In this document: piece after piece, positions 1 through 10,900 of the stretch
How positions within the stretch are numbered: the stretch's first letter is position 1
Layout of the letters: each line of letters opens with the position of its first letter
From: Ignavibacteriota bacterium
GTDB taxonomy: Bacteria > Bacteroidota > Ignavibacteria > Ignavibacteriales > Melioribacteraceae
DNA length: 64,000 nucleotides
Assembly (NCBI GenBank): GCA_002698995.1
Contig: PAAX01000002.1
Location: 274,280 to 338,279, forward strand
Reading direction: 5' to 3'
Program-made: the position numbers and the translations under genes
The notes under the pieces: generated by a model
Told to the model about the DNA's origin: nothing
Databases searched by the model: none
The model's input: only the letters and a program-made list of their open reading frames with translations

Positions 1-100
1 AAATTTAATCTTTATTATATCAAAAGAAAATATGACAATTTTATGACAACTCTTTCGCTCAATGTCAATAGATTCAATTAAAATAAAACAGGCGGCCAAA

Positions 101-1987
101 ATGAAAAAGGTTATTGTTTTATTACAGATGTTGTTAATCATTTCTTTAAGTGAAAATACTAAAGCACAAATAGACACTTTAAGAATATTTCACTTAAATG
201 ACACACATTCTTGCTTAGCTCCTCTTGGTCCCCGCAATGAATTTTTACAAGGGACACAGGGGGGTATTGCAAGAGCAGCTTCCGTTATAGGTTATTCTAA
301 AGCTACACAAAAAAATGTGCTTGCACTTCATGCCGGGGATCTTTCAATCGGTGATCCTTTCTTTAATAATTTCTTAATCATTCCAGAACTTCAAATTTTA
401 CAATTGATTGGATTAGATGCTGTTACTATTGGCAACCACGAATTTGATTTAACTCCTAACGCACTTCTAAGTTCTTTAAGCTGCTTAGAACCGGATTGCA
501 GTTTATCCATATTGAGTTGTAATCTTATTATTGAAGCTCCGGAACTTCAGGATTTAAGACAAATAATAAGAGGATGTACCATTAAAGAGTTAGAGGATTT
601 TAAAGTAGGAATTTTCGGATTAACCCCTCCGGAAACAAATTATTTTTCTTTACCTGCTCCGGTTGTTGTTGATACAAATATAGTTGATCTTACTCTTCAA
701 ATAGTAGATTCATTAAAAAGTGAAGGTTGTGATTTTATTATTTGTCTCTCCCATTTAGGTTTTGCATTAGATCAGATATTAGCAGAAAATATTCCCTATA
801 TCAATTTAATTGTCGGTGGACACGATCACTACGAATTACCTGAACCTGTAGAAATTCAAAATCCACTTGGATCAAGCACATATATTGTTCAAGCCGGAGC
901 ATTTTACAGATTTGTTGGTGAAGTAAATTTTATAAAAACCGGTGAAGATATATCATTATTAAATGGCAGACTCATTCCCTTAAATTCCGATATTCCAGAA
1001 GATTTTTCTGTTAAAATGAATGTAGATGATTTAGTATTAACCGTTGAACAAACATTTCCGGGAATGTATTCTCAACAAATTAGCACTACAGAATCGTTTT
1101 TTGAAGAATTTGTTGAATTACCATTATCAGTGGGAAATAAAGATACTCCTGTTGGAAATTTAATTACCGATGCATATAGAATTTTCACACATACATGCGG
1201 CGCCGTTTCAGTCAGTGGCGCAACCGCTCAGCCACTTTACAATGGTCCAATTGTGCCGGCAGATGTTTATAGAATGATTAGTTACGGATTTAACGAAGAT
1301 GATCTTTTAGATTTCAGATTAGCTACATTTGATATTACCAGCTTCGAATTAGCAAAAGCCTTTAACATAGTTCTATCAATGATTGATCTTAATGATGAAT
1401 TTCTTCCGCAGGTTTCCGGACTAACAATTGAGTACGATATCAGCAAATCACCTGAAAACAGATTAACAAAATTGGAATTGAACGGACTTCCTATTTTACC
1501 GGAACAAGTTGTTAAACTAACAACAAACGAAGCTTTGCTATTAGCATTGACAGATGTTTTGGGTGTAACTGTTTCTAATGTTTTTATTTATGAAAACGAT
1601 TGTGAATATTCTGTTGTAATAAATTATTTAGAAAGTAACGGAACAATAATTCCCAAAATTGAAGGAAGAGTAAAGGCTGTTGACGGCACAGTAAAAGTAG
1701 CTGATAATGAATATGTAATTTATGATTTCATTCTTAATCAGAATTATCCAAATCCATTTAATCCAAGTACAACAATTACTTATCAAATTGCAGAAGAAGG
1801 GAATGTGACGCTCAAAATATTCGATATACTCGGAAGAGAAATATCAACTCTTGTAAATGATTTTCAAAAACCGGGTGAGTACAAAATTAAATTTGCAAAT
1901 AACATTAATCTAGCTTCCGGAGTATATTTCTACCAGCTTAAGATGAAGAATAAAGTTATTTCTAAGAAGATGATGATTCTTGAGTAA
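101..1987 (+). CDS. Secreted 5'-nucleotidase/UshA-family metallophosphatase with T9SS sorting domain
   Basis: Predicted exported phosphohydrolase that releases phosphate from nucleotides or related esters outside the cell. The N-terminal calcineurin-like domain shows the metal-binding motifs HLNDTHS, HAGDLSIGDP, GNHEFD and GGHDHYE. A C-terminal 5'-nucleotidase domain follows at about residues 330-530. The last 80 residues are a type IX secretion domain (QNYPNPFNP, then LKIFDILGREI and a KMMILE end). The ATG at 101 is chosen over the in-frame ATG at 62. It gives a signal peptide at once (MKKVIVLLQMLL...KAQ) and has an AGGCGG stretch just upstream; the longer form would put 13 polar residues before it. 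The family call is firm; the substrate is not known. Confidence 0.9.
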   Translation: MKKVIVLLQMLLIISLSENTKAQIDTLRIFHLNDTHSCLAPLGPRNEFLQGTQGGIARAASVIGYSKATQKNVLALHAGDLSIGDPFFNNFLIIPELQILQLIGLDAVTIGNHEFDLTPNALLSSLSCLEPDCSLSILSCNLIIEAPELQDLRQIIRGCTIKELEDFKVGIFGLTPPETNYFSLPAPVVVDTNIVDLTLQIVDSLKSEGCDFIICLSHLGFALDQILAENIPYINLIVGGHDHYELPEPVEIQNPLGSSTYIVQAGAFYRFVGEVNFIKTGEDISLLNGRLIPLNSDIPEDFSVKMNVDDLVLTVEQTFPGMYSQQISTTESFFEEFVELPLSVGNKDTPVGNLITDAYRIFTHTCGAVSVSGATAQPLYNGPIVPADVYRMISYGFNEDDLLDFRLATFDITSFELAKAFNIVLSMIDLNDEFLPQVSGLTIEYDISKSPENRLTKLELNGLPILPEQVVKLTTNEALLLALTDVLGVTVSNVFIYENDCEYSVVINYLESNGTIIPKIEGRVKAVDGTVKVADNEYVIYDFILNQNYPNPFNPSTTITYQIAEEGNVTLKIFDILGREISTLVNDFQKPGEYKIKFANNINLASGVYFYQLKMKNKVISKKMMILE

Positions 1988-1989
1988 TA

Positions 1990-2997
1990 TCAAATATTGA
2001 AAATAGAACCTAGATTCTTAATTCCATTAAGGATAGCATTTTTGCCGCTGTTTATTTGTTTGTTATCCTTAATGGATTTAATTCCTTTGTCTAAAACCAG
2101 CATAACCGGATTGAAAGCTTTTGCTGCAAGGTTTTCAGTTTTTTCCTTTGTGATTCTTACTAAATTTACTTTTATACTATTAAAAATGTCTGTTGTTAAA
2201 TCCTTCGCGGTTTTAAAAACAAATGATGGTGAAGGATATAAGTCCCTATCCTTCTTTATATAAATCATTGTGCAGTAATTTTCTGTTATTAACGAAATTC
2301 TAGTAAGAAGCACAGCATTTATATATCCATCCGCTAAAGAGCTGAAAATTTTATCTAAGAAAGGAATACTTTTGGCTGTATCGGTAGCAAGTTTGGAAAA
2401 GAGTTCTTCGGTCGCATATTCAATTCCCTCGCTTCCCCCTATTAATACTGAATAATAGACTTTCTTTGCGATAACAAAGAGTTCTCTTGTGTTAACTCTT
2501 CCGTGATATAAAAGAAATATTTCTTTAACCAAATTTACTGCCGAAGAGAAAATTAAAATTGCATCCAAAAAACCATTCTGTGAAACTGCAGTACTGTAAA
2601 AAACTTGGTTAATGTATTTCTTTCTAATTCTTTCGCATTCAGGTCTTAACTTGGCAACAATCTTGTTGTAACTATCTTCAGAGTTATCAATTGAAGTAAA
2701 ATCAAAATTGTTCTCTTTAAGAAATTTATTTCCTCTTAATTTTTTAATCCTTTTTACTCTTAATGATTCTGCTTCTGAAATGATGCTTGTTGGACCTAAA
2801 TCAGCTGGTAAAATAAATATTTGTATGATTGGAATAATTCCAAAATAAATCACAACCAAGAAGAGAATTGCAATAACAATAATTGCAAGAACTTCATTTA
2901 TCCCCAATAAATAAGTGTATAATTGTAAAAATTCTTTCACTAAAAAATAGAGAAAGAAAAATGAGACAAAGAAAAGTATTTTTTTAAGAATCTTCAT
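1990..2997 (-). CDS. DUF697/YcjF-like membrane protein
   Basis: Two transmembrane segments lie at the N-terminus (about residues 7-24 and 34-60), followed by a soluble helical part. The stretch from about residue 150 to 250 (SAVNLVKEIFLLYHGRVN, then a Gly-rich helix and SSLADGYINAVLLTRIS) has the pattern of the DUF697 domain found in YcjF and in GTPase-associated membrane proteins. No enzyme motif is visible and no GTPase partner lies next to it. It converges with the nucleotidase gene, 2 bases apart. Function unknown. Confidence 0.7.
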   Translation of the reverse strand: MKILKKILFFVSFFFLYFLVKEFLQLYTYLLGINEVLAIIVIAILFLVVIYFGIIPIIQIFILPADLGPTSIISEAESLRVKRIKKLRGNKFLKENNFDFTSIDNSEDSYNKIVAKLRPECERIRKKYINQVFYSTAVSQNGFLDAILIFSSAVNLVKEIFLLYHGRVNTRELFVIAKKVYYSVLIGGSEGIEYATEELFSKLATDTAKSIPFLDKIFSSLADGYINAVLLTRISLITENYCTMIYIKKDRDLYPSPSFVFKTAKDLTTDIFNSIKVNLVRITKEKTENLAAKAFNPVMLVLDKGIKSIKDNKQINSGKNAILNGIKNLGSIFNI

Positions 2998-3107
2998 TTC
3001 TATTAATTCAAGAAAACTTTTTAAATATAACTGTATCTTTAATGCAGCAAAAACAATAAAGCAATTTACTAATTATATAAATCAATAATAATTTAAGAAG
3101 AAATAAA

Positions 3108-3962
3108 ATGAAAGATATCCAAAGAGGAATTATTGAATCGGATGGATTTAAGCTTCAATATATAATTAAAGGAAATGGTAAACCGATTCTAGTTATTGGT
3201 AGTGCTGTTTATTATGAGAGAACTTTTTCAGAAGATCTCACTAAAAATTATAAGCTGGTTTTTATTGATCATAGAGGCTTTGCTGTTGGGAATGAATGCA
3301 AGGATAAATCAAAATATAAATTAGAATTCATTCTTGATGATATAGAACTGATACGGAAAAAATTAAACTTAGGGAAAATTGTTATTGCCGGTCACTCCGG
3401 GCATGCTTTTATGGCTTTGGAGTACGCAAAAAAGTATAACGAAAATGTTTCGAGAATTATAATGATGAATGTATCACCGAATTATTCTTATGAATCTCAT
3501 GCAGCATCGGAAAGATACTTCCGAGAATCAGTTGATTTTGAAAGAGAAAAATTATTGAATGATAATCTAGCCATTCTTAAAAACGAAATTGATAAAGCAC
3601 CGGAAAAAGCATTAATAACATACTGTCTTTTAACCGGTCCCAAAAGCTGGTATAAGTATAATTTTGATGCTTCTGAATTATGGAAGGATGTTGAAGTAAA
3701 TATGACATTGTTTGATTACATGTGGGGAGAAGTTTTTAGAGATATTGATATAACAAAAAATCTTGATAAGGTTAAGCAGCCGGTTTTATTGATACTTGGA
3801 CATTTCGATTACCTTGTTCCTCCATTTTATTTGTGGGAATCTGTAAGAGATAAATTCAATAACCTCACAGTAAAAATATTTAATAGAAGTGGACACACTC
3901 CGCATTACGAAGAACAGGATCTCTTTAATAAAGTATTAACTGATTGGTTAAATAAAATCTGA
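3108..3962 (+). CDS. Alpha/beta hydrolase
   Basis: Cytoplasmic alpha/beta-hydrolase of normal length (284 aa) with no signal peptide. The nucleophile elbow is GHSGH with Ser97. The acid is probably the Asp in GHFDYLVP, and the catalytic His lies in SGHTPHYEE near the end. The overall pattern is closest to the proline-iminopeptidase/haloperoxidase group, but the substrate cannot be read from the sequence. The start is the ATG behind AAGAAGAAAT. It converges with the small membrane gene that follows. Confidence 0.88.
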   Translation: MKDIQRGIIESDGFKLQYIIKGNGKPILVIGSAVYYERTFSEDLTKNYKLVFIDHRGFAVGNECKDKSKYKLEFILDDIELIRKKLNLGKIVIAGHSGHAFMALEYAKKYNENVSRIIMMNVSPNYSYESHAASERYFRESVDFEREKLLNDNLAILKNEIDKAPEKALITYCLLTGPKSWYKYNFDASELWKDVEVNMTLFDYMWGEVFRDIDITKNLDKVKQPVLLILGHFDYLVPPFYLWESVRDKFNNLTVKIFNRSGHTPHYEEQDLFNKVLTDWLNKI

Positions 3963-3969
3963 ATTAAGT

Positions 3970-4338
3970 CTATTTTTTGAAAATAAAATAAACTGCCAAA
4001 ACTAAAAATCCAAAACCGATAAAGTGATTCAGCTTCAAAGTTTCGTTCTTGAATAATATCACTGAAAAGATAGTAAATACAGTGAGAGTAATTACTTCTT
4101 GAATAACTTTTAATTCAACAAGACTAAAACTTCCGCCGTTTCCGTTATAACCAATTCGGTTGGCGGGAACTTGAAAACAGTATTCAAAAAATGCTACTCC
4201 CCAACTGATTAAAATAATTGCCAATAGACTAAGATTATCAAAACCCTTCAGTTCTTTGAATTTTAGATGACCATACCAAGCAAAAGTCATAAATGTATTT
4301 GAAGCAACAAGAAGTAAAATTGTATAGATGCTGTTCAT
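3970..4338 (-). CDS. DMT-superfamily small membrane protein (DUF486)
   Basis: A 122-residue protein with four predicted membrane helices. It matches the DUF486 family of short drug/metabolite-transporter-like proteins: an N-terminal TFAWYGHLKF segment, the central FFEYCFQVPANRIGY block, which is the family's signature, and a last helix ending FIFKK. It probably works as an oligomer. No transported substrate is known for the family. It is a single gene, with the tRNA-Gly gene just beyond its start on the other strand. Confidence 0.85.
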   Translation of the reverse strand: MNSIYTILLLVASNTFMTFAWYGHLKFKELKGFDNLSLLAIILISWGVAFFEYCFQVPANRIGYNGNGGSFSLVELKVIQEVITLTVFTIFSVILFKNETLKLNHFIGFGFLVLAVYFIFKK

Positions 4339-4415
4339 TATATTTTCCTATAATTATAAAAATTGAGGAGAAATATAATTGCTAATTTGAATTTCGGAAA
4401 TTAATTTTAAAGTAT

Positions 4416-4488
<73 letters not shown>

Positions 4489-4542
4489 CTTGCCGCTTTT
4501 ATTTTGCTAATACTATTTTAGAGAAATAATTAATTGAATTGC

Positions 4543-4573
4543 TGAGAGTCTATTTTAAATAAATAGACTCTCA
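4543..4573. terminator. Strong hairpin between tRNA-Gly and the M6 protease gene
   Basis: A perfect 12-bp stem (TGAGAGTCTATT at 4543-4554 pairing with 4562-4573) with a 7-nt loop. It sits where the tRNA transcript (plus) and the protease transcript (minus) meet. Neither side has a clean T-run, so termination is inferred from position and stem strength only. Confidence 0.5.
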
Positions 4574-4588
4574 ATTGTGACTTGTATA

Positions 4589-6865
4589 TTATTTGAGTAA
4601 AATCATTTTTCTTACTTGAATAAAATTACCAGCTTGAATTTTGTAATAATATATTCCGCTTGAAATGGAAGAAGCATCAAATTCTACTTTATATTTTCCA
4701 GCCTCTTTTTGTTGATTAACTAATGTAATTATTTCATTACCCAGAATATCATACACTTTCAAAGTAACATAATCGCTGCTTGGGATTGAGTATTCAATAT
4801 TTGTAACTGGATTAAAAGGATTTGGATAGTTCTGCATCAAATCAAATTTTTCCGGTAAATTATCTTTTTCAACAGAGACAACAGAATTAATTGTAAATAC
4901 TGCGTCACTTTGATCAATTACTATTCCCGATGGAATTTCTGTTATTTTGATCAAGCATTGATCGGAAGGTTTATTCGGAACAGTCCAATTATGAACTCCG
5001 TCCGATGAAGTAATTGGAATTACAGAAAGCCAATTTGAACCGTTATCAATCGAGTATTGAATTCTTACACTGCTTACGCTTTCACTATTCCACAAAATTT
5101 GAATTTGATCACCGACGTTAAACACCTCACCTCCGTTTGGAGATAAAAGATTTATAACAGGAGCAGCCGTAATTTTAAAAGGCGAATTACTTTGATCTAC
5201 TAATTCATTATTACTTTCATCTATTAATCTCACCAAACAATTTTCAGATGGAGTATTTGGAACGACAAATGAATATTCATCTGTTTCTGCATTATAATTT
5301 GTTTGAAGCAACTGCCAGTTTGCACCGCCGTCAACTGATAATTCTATTGAAATATTTTCAACTCCATTGCTTGCCCATTCAATAATTTTTTCAGAATCTC
5401 CCTGCCAAGTTTCACCACCATTAGGTGAAATTACCTGCAGATAAACTGCCGGTTCCGAAATTTTTATATCTGCCGTCATTATCGAATCGGAAGGACTTAT
5501 ATTTTCAACTGCAGCGTATGTTATCATATTTCCATAAGAATTAGACCCTGGAGAAGAAAGAAAATTAAATTGTGTATTATTCGTAAATCCCGGGAAAGGA
5601 TCTCTTATATCACCTGAATTAACGCCACGTTCTAAATCGTATCTTCCGTCAGCCTGCTCTAAAGCAACAAGAAAATTTCCGTTGTTTGTATAACCCGGAT
5701 ACCATTCATTTGAATTAGAAAACTTTGTTTCATCAATATGCCAGATTAAAAGTCCGGTGCCAGGTAATCCTCCATCATAGCCAACTCTTTGTCTATTTTG
5801 TATCAAGAAATATTCTTTACCCGGAGCACCATCTTTCCAAATTTTATAAACATCCGGTTCTTTTGCCATTGATGAAATGTTCTCACCTATCAAATCGGAA
5901 GTAACAACAGTAGGATTAACATAACCCATTTGAATATGATTCCAAGCATCGGGCCATGCTGGTTTATTTCCTAAATTTCCGTTCCAGCTTCCACCGGCCA
6001 TTAAGCTCCAATCGCCAACTCCTTCAGAAGAATAATCAACATCATAAACATCAGGAAGACCAAATACCGAATGTCCCATTTCATGAACATAAACACCTAT
6101 TGTCATATCACCGGGAGTTGACCAATACTCAGGTTCCATAGAGTATGTGTATGCTTTTACACCATCATTAGTTGTATAACCTCCACCCGGAATTGACCAA
6201 GCATGTGACCAAATATCATTGTTGTTTCCAGTAAACTCTGCACCCGGACCTGTATGCACTATGAATAATGCATCAATTTCACCGTCATTGTTATTATCAT
6301 ATTGAGAGAAATCAATTTGATCATCCACAGCTTTAACTGCATCTCTTGTTAAACCTTGAGCATTACCAGGGAAATTTCCAAAGCCATTATCTCCCGCTAC
6401 ATAATATGAATAGTTGTTAGGCATAGTTATCCAGCCAATGCTGGATGGTAAATCAAGAGTTGTTAAATCTAAATTGCCATAACTAACCTCATTAAAATAA
6501 TGCCACATACTTCCCGCTTCTTTAGTAAATAAAAGATCATCAAAAAATTCAATCGGAACCTCTGCCGGTTGATCCGGAAAAGAAACAAATAAAAATATTG
6601 CATTGAAAGATCCTGAAACAACTTGATCGGGACCAACTATTCTGGTTATTTCTTCTTGAGAAAGTTTTGAATTTCTTTCCTTTAATTCATCGGAAACCCA
6701 GCTTGTAGAAACTCCCCTTTGCTTTAACTCTTTAATGTTTTCAAGTGCAAATGGTTTTGCAATTTCACCACTTCTAATTTTTTCTAACAACGATGGATGA
6801 GGAACCATTTGCGCATTTATATTAACAGAAATAATAAAAAGTAATGCTGCAATTATTCTTTTCAT
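4589..6865 (-). CDS. Secreted M6-family metalloprotease with T9SS sorting domain
   Basis: Exported zinc protease of the immune-inhibitor-A (M6) family, 758 aa from the chosen start. The zinc site is HEMGHSVFGLPDVYD, the extended HExxHxxGxPD form. After the catalytic region (to about residue 475) come two Ig-like units, each beginning with a PNGGE-W/V-G-I-W pattern, and then a type IX C-terminal domain (QNYPNPFNP, LKVYDILGNEI, KMILLK). The ATG at 6865 is preferred because MKRIIAALLFIISVNINAQ is a clean signal peptide and GGAG lies 9 nt upstream. ATGs at 6880 and 6931 would add a polar leader. Probably surface-attached or released, for protein degradation. Confidence 0.92.
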   Translation of the reverse strand: MKRIIAALLFIISVNINAQMVPHPSLLEKIRSGEIAKPFALENIKELKQRGVSTSWVSDELKERNSKLSQEEITRIVGPDQVVSGSFNAIFLFVSFPDQPAEVPIEFFDDLLFTKEAGSMWHYFNEVSYGNLDLTTLDLPSSIGWITMPNNYSYYVAGDNGFGNFPGNAQGLTRDAVKAVDDQIDFSQYDNNNDGEIDALFIVHTGPGAEFTGNNNDIWSHAWSIPGGGYTTNDGVKAYTYSMEPEYWSTPGDMTIGVYVHEMGHSVFGLPDVYDVDYSSEGVGDWSLMAGGSWNGNLGNKPAWPDAWNHIQMGYVNPTVVTSDLIGENISSMAKEPDVYKIWKDGAPGKEYFLIQNRQRVGYDGGLPGTGLLIWHIDETKFSNSNEWYPGYTNNGNFLVALEQADGRYDLERGVNSGDIRDPFPGFTNNTQFNFLSSPGSNSYGNMITYAAVENISPSDSIMTADIKISEPAVYLQVISPNGGETWQGDSEKIIEWASNGVENISIELSVDGGANWQLLQTNYNAETDEYSFVVPNTPSENCLVRLIDESNNELVDQSNSPFKITAAPVINLLSPNGGEVFNVGDQIQILWNSESVSSVRIQYSIDNGSNWLSVIPITSSDGVHNWTVPNKPSDQCLIKITEIPSGIVIDQSDAVFTINSVVSVEKDNLPEKFDLMQNYPNPFNPVTNIEYSIPSSDYVTLKVYDILGNEIITLVNQQKEAGKYKVEFDASSISSGIYYYKIQAGNFIQVRKMILLK

Positions 6866-7022
6866 TAAAATATTCTCCATTAACTGTCCTTTTGATAAAT
6901 GAGGATACAATCTAAATCTTAATTTTCTCATTGGCTACAGAAAATTTTTCTTTACTTAAACCCAATTGCTGACTTACTTTAGTCAGACTTATAAAAAATA
7001 TAAATAAGAAAAGGGCATTTTT

Positions 7023-7697
7023 ATGAAACCAATTTTCCAATTTATTTTATTGATTCTATTTTCTGCAAATCTTTATTATTCTCAGTCCCTAGAGAAATGG
7101 GCTAATTTAAGTAAGTATAAAGTCGATAATCAAAAACTGGTTGATAAAGAAAACTTAATTGTTTTGATGGGAGATTCAATAACCGAAGGTTGGTCAATTC
7201 ATGATTCCTCTTTCTTCAGAGACAATCCCAAACTGATAAATAGAGGAATTAGCGGACAGACTTCTTCACAAATGTTATCCAGATTTAGACAAGATGTAAT
7301 TAATCTCAAACCAAAAACTGTTGTTATAAACTCAGGAACAAATGATATTGCTGAGAATACCGGTCCAACTTCCATAGAAGATATTTTAGGAAATATAATT
7401 TCTATGTGTGAACTTGCTAATGCAAATAACATAGAGGTTATTTTAACATCTGTTTTGCCTGCCAAACATTTCCCTTGGAGAAAGGATTTAGATCCCGCAA
7501 ATAAAATTGTATCTCTTAATAAGATGATTATGAAATATGCAGCTAAAGAAAATTACGATTTCGTCGATTATCATTTATATATGAGTGACGAAGGGCTTGG
7601 ACTAATTGAAAACTTAAGCTATGATGGTGTTCATCCAAATTACAATGGATACAAAGTAATGGAAAAGCTTTTACTTGAATATCTTGAAACAAAATAG
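7023..7697 (+). CDS. SGNH/GDSL-type hydrolase, exported
   Basis: A 224-residue hydrolase with a short signal peptide (to about residue 20, ...NLYYSQS). The SGNH blocks are all present: GDSITEG with nucleophile Ser52, the Gly in NRGISGQTS, the Asn in NSGTNDIAEN, and the Asp201-x-x-His204 pair in YDGVHPN. The closest families are the acyl/acetyl-ester hydrolases acting on lipids or on acetylated sugars (TesA and PAF-acetylhydrolase-like). The true substrate is not visible. It stands alone between the divergent M6 protease and the large kinase gene. Confidence 0.9.
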   Translation: MKPIFQFILLILFSANLYYSQSLEKWANLSKYKVDNQKLVDKENLIVLMGDSITEGWSIHDSSFFRDNPKLINRGISGQTSSQMLSRFRQDVINLKPKTVVINSGTNDIAENTGPTSIEDILGNIISMCELANANNIEVILTSVLPAKHFPWRKDLDPANKIVSLNKMIMKYAAKENYDFVDYHLYMSDEGLGLIENLSYDGVHPNYNGYKVMEKLLLEYLETK

Positions 7698-7904
7698 AGA
7701 TTGAGAAAAATATCATTTAATTGTTAAGATAAGTTAAAACAAATATTATAGTTGTATTATATAGAGATTAAATCACGCTAATTTAGCGGATCATTGCGTT
7801 CATAATAAACTAATACTATTTTAACGAAAGTTTACAAAGAGTGCTGTATTAATAGTTTTATTTCAATTTAGATTTGGCTGCTAAAGCAGATTCAGAACTC
7901 AATC

Positions 7905-10900
7905 ATGGTGCAGATAATGAAAAAACCGTCTGTAAGAAAATCGAATCCATCCACAAAAACAAACCCTAATAAAAAAATCAACACCCTTGAAAGTAAAATC
8001 AATCAGCTAAAAGATGAACTGAATTTATTAAATAAAGCTGTTATTGGAACCAATAATGTCGTCTATAAATTTTCAACTCTTTATGGTGGTTTGTTTTATT
8101 CTTCTAATACGGGCAAAGTTTTAGGATACTCAAATAAATTTTTGAAAGAGAATCCGAATTTGTGGAATAATTCAATTCACCCTGAGGATAAAGAAAACGT
8201 AAACCATTGTTTGGAAAAACTAAAACCGAACAGCATAATTGAGATTGAATACAGATTTATCAAAAAAAACAACAAAGTAATTTGGCTAAGAGATAGACTC
8301 AAATGCATTAGTAAAACTAAAAAAGAAATTATTATTGAAGGTCATGTAGTTGATGTAACAAAATTAAAAACAGCAGAAAATGATTCCCAAATAAGTAATT
8401 ATTACTATGAAACTATTTTTGATCAAGCTTCAGATGCAATTTTTATCGGCTCAAATGATGAAAAAAGCAGAGGGACATTAGTTAAGGTAAATAAAGCGGC
8501 TTCAAAGTTAACCGGATATGCGAAGAAAGAATTAGTCGGTAAAAATTATTCTTTCCTATTTCCGAATGATGAATTGAATAATAAACCCTTACGATATGAT
8601 CTTGTTTTAGCCGGAAAAGAGGTAACCTCAAAAAGAACTTTAGAGAGAAAAAATAAGACTCAACTTATTGTTCAAATGACTTCAAAACTTTTAAGCGACG
8701 GAAGACTGATTAGTTTTGTTAGAGATGTTTCAGAGGCTGAAACTAATAAAAAGAAAATTGAAGAGAGTGAAGTAAAATATAGATCATTAATTGACGAGGT
8801 TATTGAATCTTCTTCTGTTGGAATTTTTATACTTGATGCAGATTTAAAAGTTGTATGGGTTAATCAATCTGTTGAAGATTTTTTTGGAATCAAAAAATCT
8901 GCCGCAATTGGTAAAGATAAGATTAAACTGATAAAAGAAAATATCTGCAGAGTTATTGAGAATCCTTCAGAGTTTGCAAAGAAAGTTGTTCATTCATATA
9001 AAACAAAAAATTATACTGAAGATTTAGAATGCCGCATTCTTCCTAAAGGAAAAAGAAAAGAAAGATGGTTATTACATTGGAGTCAGCCAATAAAAAAAGG
9101 TTTATATAAAGGGGGAAGAATTGAGCATTATACCGACATAACTTCATCAAAGCTTGCAACTGAAGCAATTAAGAATTCCGAAGCAAAATTTTCAAAAGCC
9201 TTTAAGAGCAGTGCTCTTGCAATGTCAATTTCCGATATTAAATCAGGAAAGTTGATCGAAGTAAATAATAAATTTTTAGAGCTTACAAGATTTTCAAGAG
9301 ATGAACTAATTGGAAATACTACTATCAATCTTGGAATATTTGATATTAATGAAAGAACCGCTCTTATTAACACATTAAATAAATTGGGCAGACTTGATGG
9401 GATTGAAACAGAGTTAAAATCAAAAGATAGAAAAAATATCTACTGCAAATACTTTGGGGAAATAGTTAATATAAATGGAAAGGAAAAATTACTTTCGATT
9501 ATTGAAGATGTCACTGATCAAAAAACTACAGAAGTTGATTTACAAAAAGCAAACGCTGAACTAAATGCAATTTACAAACTATCCCCGGTAATGACGTGCA
9601 TTATAGATAAACATCGAAATATACTTTATGCGAACAATGCATTTACAGATTTTACGGGAACTTCTGAAGAAGAACTAAGAAAAGGAAAAGCATGCGGAGT
9701 TATTGGCTGTATAAATGCTCTTGAAGATCCCAGAGGATGCGGATTTGGTACTGATTGTGCTAATTGTAAGTTGAAAAATGCAATAGAAACAACCTACCAA
9801 ACCGGAAGTACCATAAAAAACATCAACTATTCGCCGATAATAATTAAAAGCGGTTTTAGAAAAATTGTTCACCTTCTTGGCTCTACTTCTGTAATTAATT
9901 TAAATAACAAAAAAAATATAATCTTAACTCTTCAGGATGTTTCAGAACAAAAAGAAACTGAAGAAAATTTAACTAAGTATAAAAATATAGTCTCTTCTAC
10001 AATCGATTCAATTTCTCTTCTTAGCAGTAATTACGAGTACCTCATTGTTAATGAAGCTTATGAAAAAGTCTCCGGTAAACGCAAAGAAGAGATAATCGGT
10101 AAGACAGTAGCAGAATACCTTGGCAGAGAAACATTTATTAAACAAGTTAAACCCAAGTTTGATAAATGCTTAAAGGGAGAAATAATTAATTATCAAGACT
10201 GGTTTAACTATCCAGTTGCCGGTAAAAGATTTATTGATGTTACTTATTATCCTTACAAAGATTCATCTCAAAAAATTGTAGGTATAATTGCTAATTCAAG
10301 AGATATTACAGAAAGAGAATTATCTAAAATAGCACTTGAAGAAAACGAAAGCAGACTAAGACAAATTGCGGACAATGTTCCCGGAATAGTTTATCAGTTC
10401 AAAATAGATAAAGATGGAAACACTTCATTTCCATTTATGAGTAAAAGTGCAAAAAAATATTACGGGTATTCTTCCGAAGAAATAATGAATGATGCTTCTT
10501 TATTGATTAATGCAGTTCATCCCGATGACCGTGAGCTATTTTTAAATGCATTAGCATATTCACAAAACAATTTAACAACTTACCATATAGATATTAGATT
10601 GATTTCAAAAAGCGGTAAGGTAAGCTGGATTAATGCGAAATCTACTCCCGTAAAATTAGAAGACGGTTCAATACTTTGGACTGGAATTGGAATTGATACC
10701 ACAAAACAAAAAATAACTGAAGAAAAATTAAAAGAAAATGAAGAGCGTTTAAGATTGGCTTTAACAGCAGCAGAACAAGGTTTATATGACTTGAACATAA
10801 AAACCGGCGAGGCAAAAGTAAACAATGAATATGCAACCATGCTGGGATACACCCCTAAGACATTTAAGGAAACAAACCAAAAGTGGATTGAAAGAATTCA